Under the pieces are notes generated by a model, which was not told the DNA's origin, searched no databases, and saw only the letters and a list, made by a program, of their open reading frames with translations. 7,865 nt of DNA from an uncultured Eubacterium sp. (GTDB taxonomy: Bacteria > Bacillota > Clostridia > Lachnospirales > Lachnospiraceae): contig CAKREC010000067.1 of NCBI GenBank assembly GCA_934316925.1, positions 1 to 7,865 of the forward strand. Direction: 5' to 3'. Numbering within the stretch: the first letter of the stretch is position 1; each line of letters begins with the position of its first letter. Below, piece after piece: positions 6,186 to 7,865 of the stretch. Made by a program: the position numbers and the translations under genes.

Positions 6186-7615
6186 CAACACAAGAAATTG
6201 TATCAAAATTATGGAACTTATGTAATGTACTAAGAGATGACGGTATCACTTATCATCAGTATGTTACGGAGTTGACATATATTTTGTTCTTAAAAATGGC
6301 AAAAGAAACCGGAACAGAAGAGCAGATTCCGGAAAAATACCGTTGGGATGAATTGAAGACTAAAAGCGGAGTGGAACTAAAGAAGTTTTACAAGGAATTA
6401 TTGTCAGAACTTGGGGATAATGGTACCGGCAGAATTCGTGAAATATATCAGGGAGCAGCAACAAACATTGATGAGCCTAAAAATCTTGAGAAAATTATAA
6501 CAACGATAGATAGTCTTGATTGGTATTCTGCAAGAGAAGAAGGCCTTGGCAATCTTTATGAAGGCTTGCTGGAGAAAAATGCCAGTGAAAAGAAATCTGG
6601 CGCAGGTCAGTATTTTACTCCACGTGTTTTGATTGATGTGATGACAAAACTTATGAAACCGCAAGTGGGGGAGAGATGTAATGATCCTGCCTGCGGAACA
6701 TTTGGCTTTATGATCGCTGCACATCAATATGTGGCAGACCATACAGACAATTTTTTTGATATTGAAGATGCAGATCTGGCAAGATTTGAGCGGGAGCAGG
6801 CGTTTACAGGCTGCGAACTTGTTCATGACACGCATCGCTTGGCGTTAATGAATGCTATGCTCCACGATATTGAAGCACCAATTATATTAGGAGATACACT
6901 TTCCAATATTGGAAAATCAATGCATGATTATGATCTGGTTTTGACGAATCCACCTTTTGGAACTAAGAAAGGCGGAGAACGTGCCACACGTGATGATTTT
7001 ACCTATCCTACCAGCAACAAACAGCTGAATTTTTTACAGCATATTTATCGAAGTTTGAAAAACAATGGAAAAGCAAGAGCGGCTGTTGTGTTGCCAGATA
7101 ATGTGTTATTTGCAGATGGCGATGGTGAGAAAATACGACTGGATTTATTGGATAAATGTAATCTACATACAATTTTACGTCTGCCGACAGGAATATTTTA
7201 TGCACAGGGCGTTAAGACAAATGTTCTTTTCTTTACTCGCGGAAAAACCGATAAGGAAAATACGAAAGAAGTTTGGATTTACGATCTCAGAAATGATATG
7301 CCGTCATTTGGCAAAACGAACCCGTTGAAGCCAGAGCATTTCGATGATTTTGTAGCATGCTATGCCGATGGTGATCTGAGTAAGCGAAAAGAAACATATA
7401 GCGAACAAAATCCAAATGGAAGATGGCGCAAGTTTACGATTCAGGATATTCTTGCCAGAGATAAGACCAGTCTGGATATCACATGGATGAAGATGGAATC
7501 GGATACGGACAATTATACTCTTGCGGAATTGTTAGATCAGATTAAGGAGAAATCGCAGAATATTGCCAAAGCGGTTGCAGAATTGGAACAGCTGATTGGG
7601 GAAGTGGAGGAGTAA
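6182..7615 (+). CDS. hsdM: Type I DNA adenine methyltransferase subunit M
   Basis: A 477-residue N6-adenine methyltransferase that uses S-adenosylmethionine to protect host DNA at the site chosen by HsdS, and forms part of the M2S1 core to which HsdR binds. The helical N-terminal HsdM domain runs to about residue 125 (LWNLCNVLRDDGITYHQYV, 10-28; LTYILFLKMA, 31-40). The catalytic domain opens with GQYFTPR (142-148). The SAM-binding motif I is NDPACGTFGF (167-176) and catalytic motif IV is NPPF (256-259, within TNPPFGTKKGG). LPTGIFYAQGVKTNVLFF (334-351) is also typical. The last ~35 residues form a heptad-like helix (AELLDQIKEKSQNIAKAV) that probably packs on HsdS. Length suits a type IB-like HsdM. 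The ATG overlaps the hsdR stop by 4 bases and has its own GGAGG at 6168-6172; its stop overlaps the hsdS ATG by one base. All catalytic residues are present. Confidence 0.96.
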   Translation: MTTQEIVSKLWNLCNVLRDDGITYHQYVTELTYILFLKMAKETGTEEQIPEKYRWDELKTKSGVELKKFYKELLSELGDNGTGRIREIYQGAATNIDEPKNLEKIITTIDSLDWYSAREEGLGNLYEGLLEKNASEKKSGAGQYFTPRVLIDVMTKLMKPQVGERCNDPACGTFGFMIAAHQYVADHTDNFFDIEDADLARFEREQAFTGCELVHDTHRLALMNAMLHDIEAPIILGDTLSNIGKSMHDYDLVLTNPPFGTKKGGERATRDDFTYPTSNKQLNFLQHIYRSLKNNGKARAAVVLPDNVLFADGDGEKIRLDLLDKCNLHTILRLPTGIFYAQGVKTNVLFFTRGKTDKENTKEVWIYDLRNDMPSFGKTNPLKPEHFDDFVACYADGDLSKRKETYSEQNPNGRWRKFTIQDILARDKTSLDITWMKMESDTDNYTLAELLDQIKEKSQNIAKAVAELEQLIGEVEE

Positions 7616-7865
7616 TGGATACAAAAGCATTAAGACAAAAAATACTTGATCTAGCTATCCGTGGTAAACTTGTTCCACAGGATCCGAATGATGAACCGGC
7701 AGAGATGTTGCTAGAACGCATTAGAGAGCAGAAGCAGCAGATGTTTAAGGAAGGAAAGCTAAAGAAAAAAGATATTAAGAACGATACAATTATCTTTAAA
7801 GGTGAGGATAATTTGCATTATGAGAAGTTCCAGGATGGAACTGTGAAATGTATTGAGGATGAGAT
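7615..7865 (+). CDS. hsdS: Type I specificity subunit S, N-terminal part (cut by window end)
   Basis: The ATG shares its A with the TAA of hsdM (TAATG), with GGAGG at 7606-7610 serving as Shine-Dalgarno, so translation is coupled. The visible 83 residues begin MDTKALRQKILDLAIRGKLV, followed by PQDPNDEPAEMLLERI (21-36), a K-rich stretch (45-55), then FKGEDN (61-66) and YEKFQDGTVKCIEDE (69-83). This leader ('ILxLAIxGKLVPQDPNDEPA') is characteristic of EcoAI/EcoEI-like HsdS subunits and precedes the first target recognition domain. That domain begins only beyond the window, so the recognition sequence cannot be guessed. The usual length is about 400-600 residues. No break is seen in the part shown. 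Confidence 0.93.
   Translation, partial: MDTKALRQKILDLAIRGKLVPQDPNDEPAEMLLERIREQKQQMFKEGKLKKKDIKNDTIIFKGEDNLHYEKFQDGTVKCIEDE

Noticed and set aside
6272..6277. Perfect TTGACA -35 box near the start of hsdM
   Set aside because: No -10-like hexamer lies 16-18 bases downstream (the sequence there is AAATGGC), so an internal promoter is not supported.
6680..6712. HsdM motif I reads DPACGTFGF rather than the common DPACGTGGF
   Set aside because: This position varies among type I methylases (EcoKI also departs from GG), and the catalytic NPPF and other motifs are intact, so it is not a sign of inactivation.
6404..6835. Open frame of 143 codons on the minus strand inside hsdM
   Set aside because: It lies fully opposite a gene with intact motifs, is rich in Cys, Ile and Lys with no recognisable domain, and has no ribosome binding site of note.
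1..7865. CRISPR array, tRNA, rRNA or insertion sequence ends
   Set aside because: I saw no regularly spaced repeats, no tRNA-like cloverleaf and no terminal inverted repeats with target duplications on either strand.

Overview
The window looks like part of a defence island in a low-GC Firmicute, most likely a gut Lachnospiraceae or related Clostridia. The evidence is the A+T-rich coding sequence, strong GGAGG ribosome binding sites, a TTGAAA/TATAAT-type promoter, and protein fragments of Lachnospiraceae-like families (a large serine recombinase tail and an Rpn/PD-(D/E)XK 'transposase' relic). The family assignments come from recognised motifs, not from a database search.

Layout, left to right, all on the + strand. 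(1) 1-198 is the C-terminal end of a large serine recombinase, so the left side is or was a mobile element. (2) 219-401 is a 60-codon relic that looks like the first and last parts of an Rpn-family nuclease/transposase joined by an internal deletion. A clear intrinsic terminator (454-490) follows. (3) About 210 bases of leader carry a weak extended -10 promoter and a 7-bp inverted repeat. (4) 702-2768 encodes a 688-residue DUF262-DUF1524-DUF5655 protein, a single-chain GmrSD/BrxU/SspE-like nuclease of the kind that attacks modified phage DNA. (5) A 147-base gap has a strong promoter (2822-2851) with a perfect 15-bp palindrome over its -10 box. (6) A tightly coupled type I restriction-modification operon follows: hsdR (2916-6185), hsdM (6182-7615) and hsdS (from 7615, cut by the window end).

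Working together, HsdM and HsdS should methylate adenines in a bipartite target chosen by HsdS. HsdR joins them to translocate along and cut unmethylated incoming DNA. The upstream DUF262/DUF1524 protein probably covers the opposite case, phage DNA whose bases are modified and resist type I cleavage. HsdR also has an N-terminal DUF4145/HEPN-like domain with an intact R-N-x3-H motif of the kind used by HEPN ribonucleases. A single restriction subunit may therefore carry both a DNA-cutting and an RNA-cutting module. That domain, the paired modification-blocking and modification-dependent nucleases, and the palindrome at the hsd promoter are the most interesting points. The core R-M operon is a recognisable known type; I do not see a wholly unknown system.
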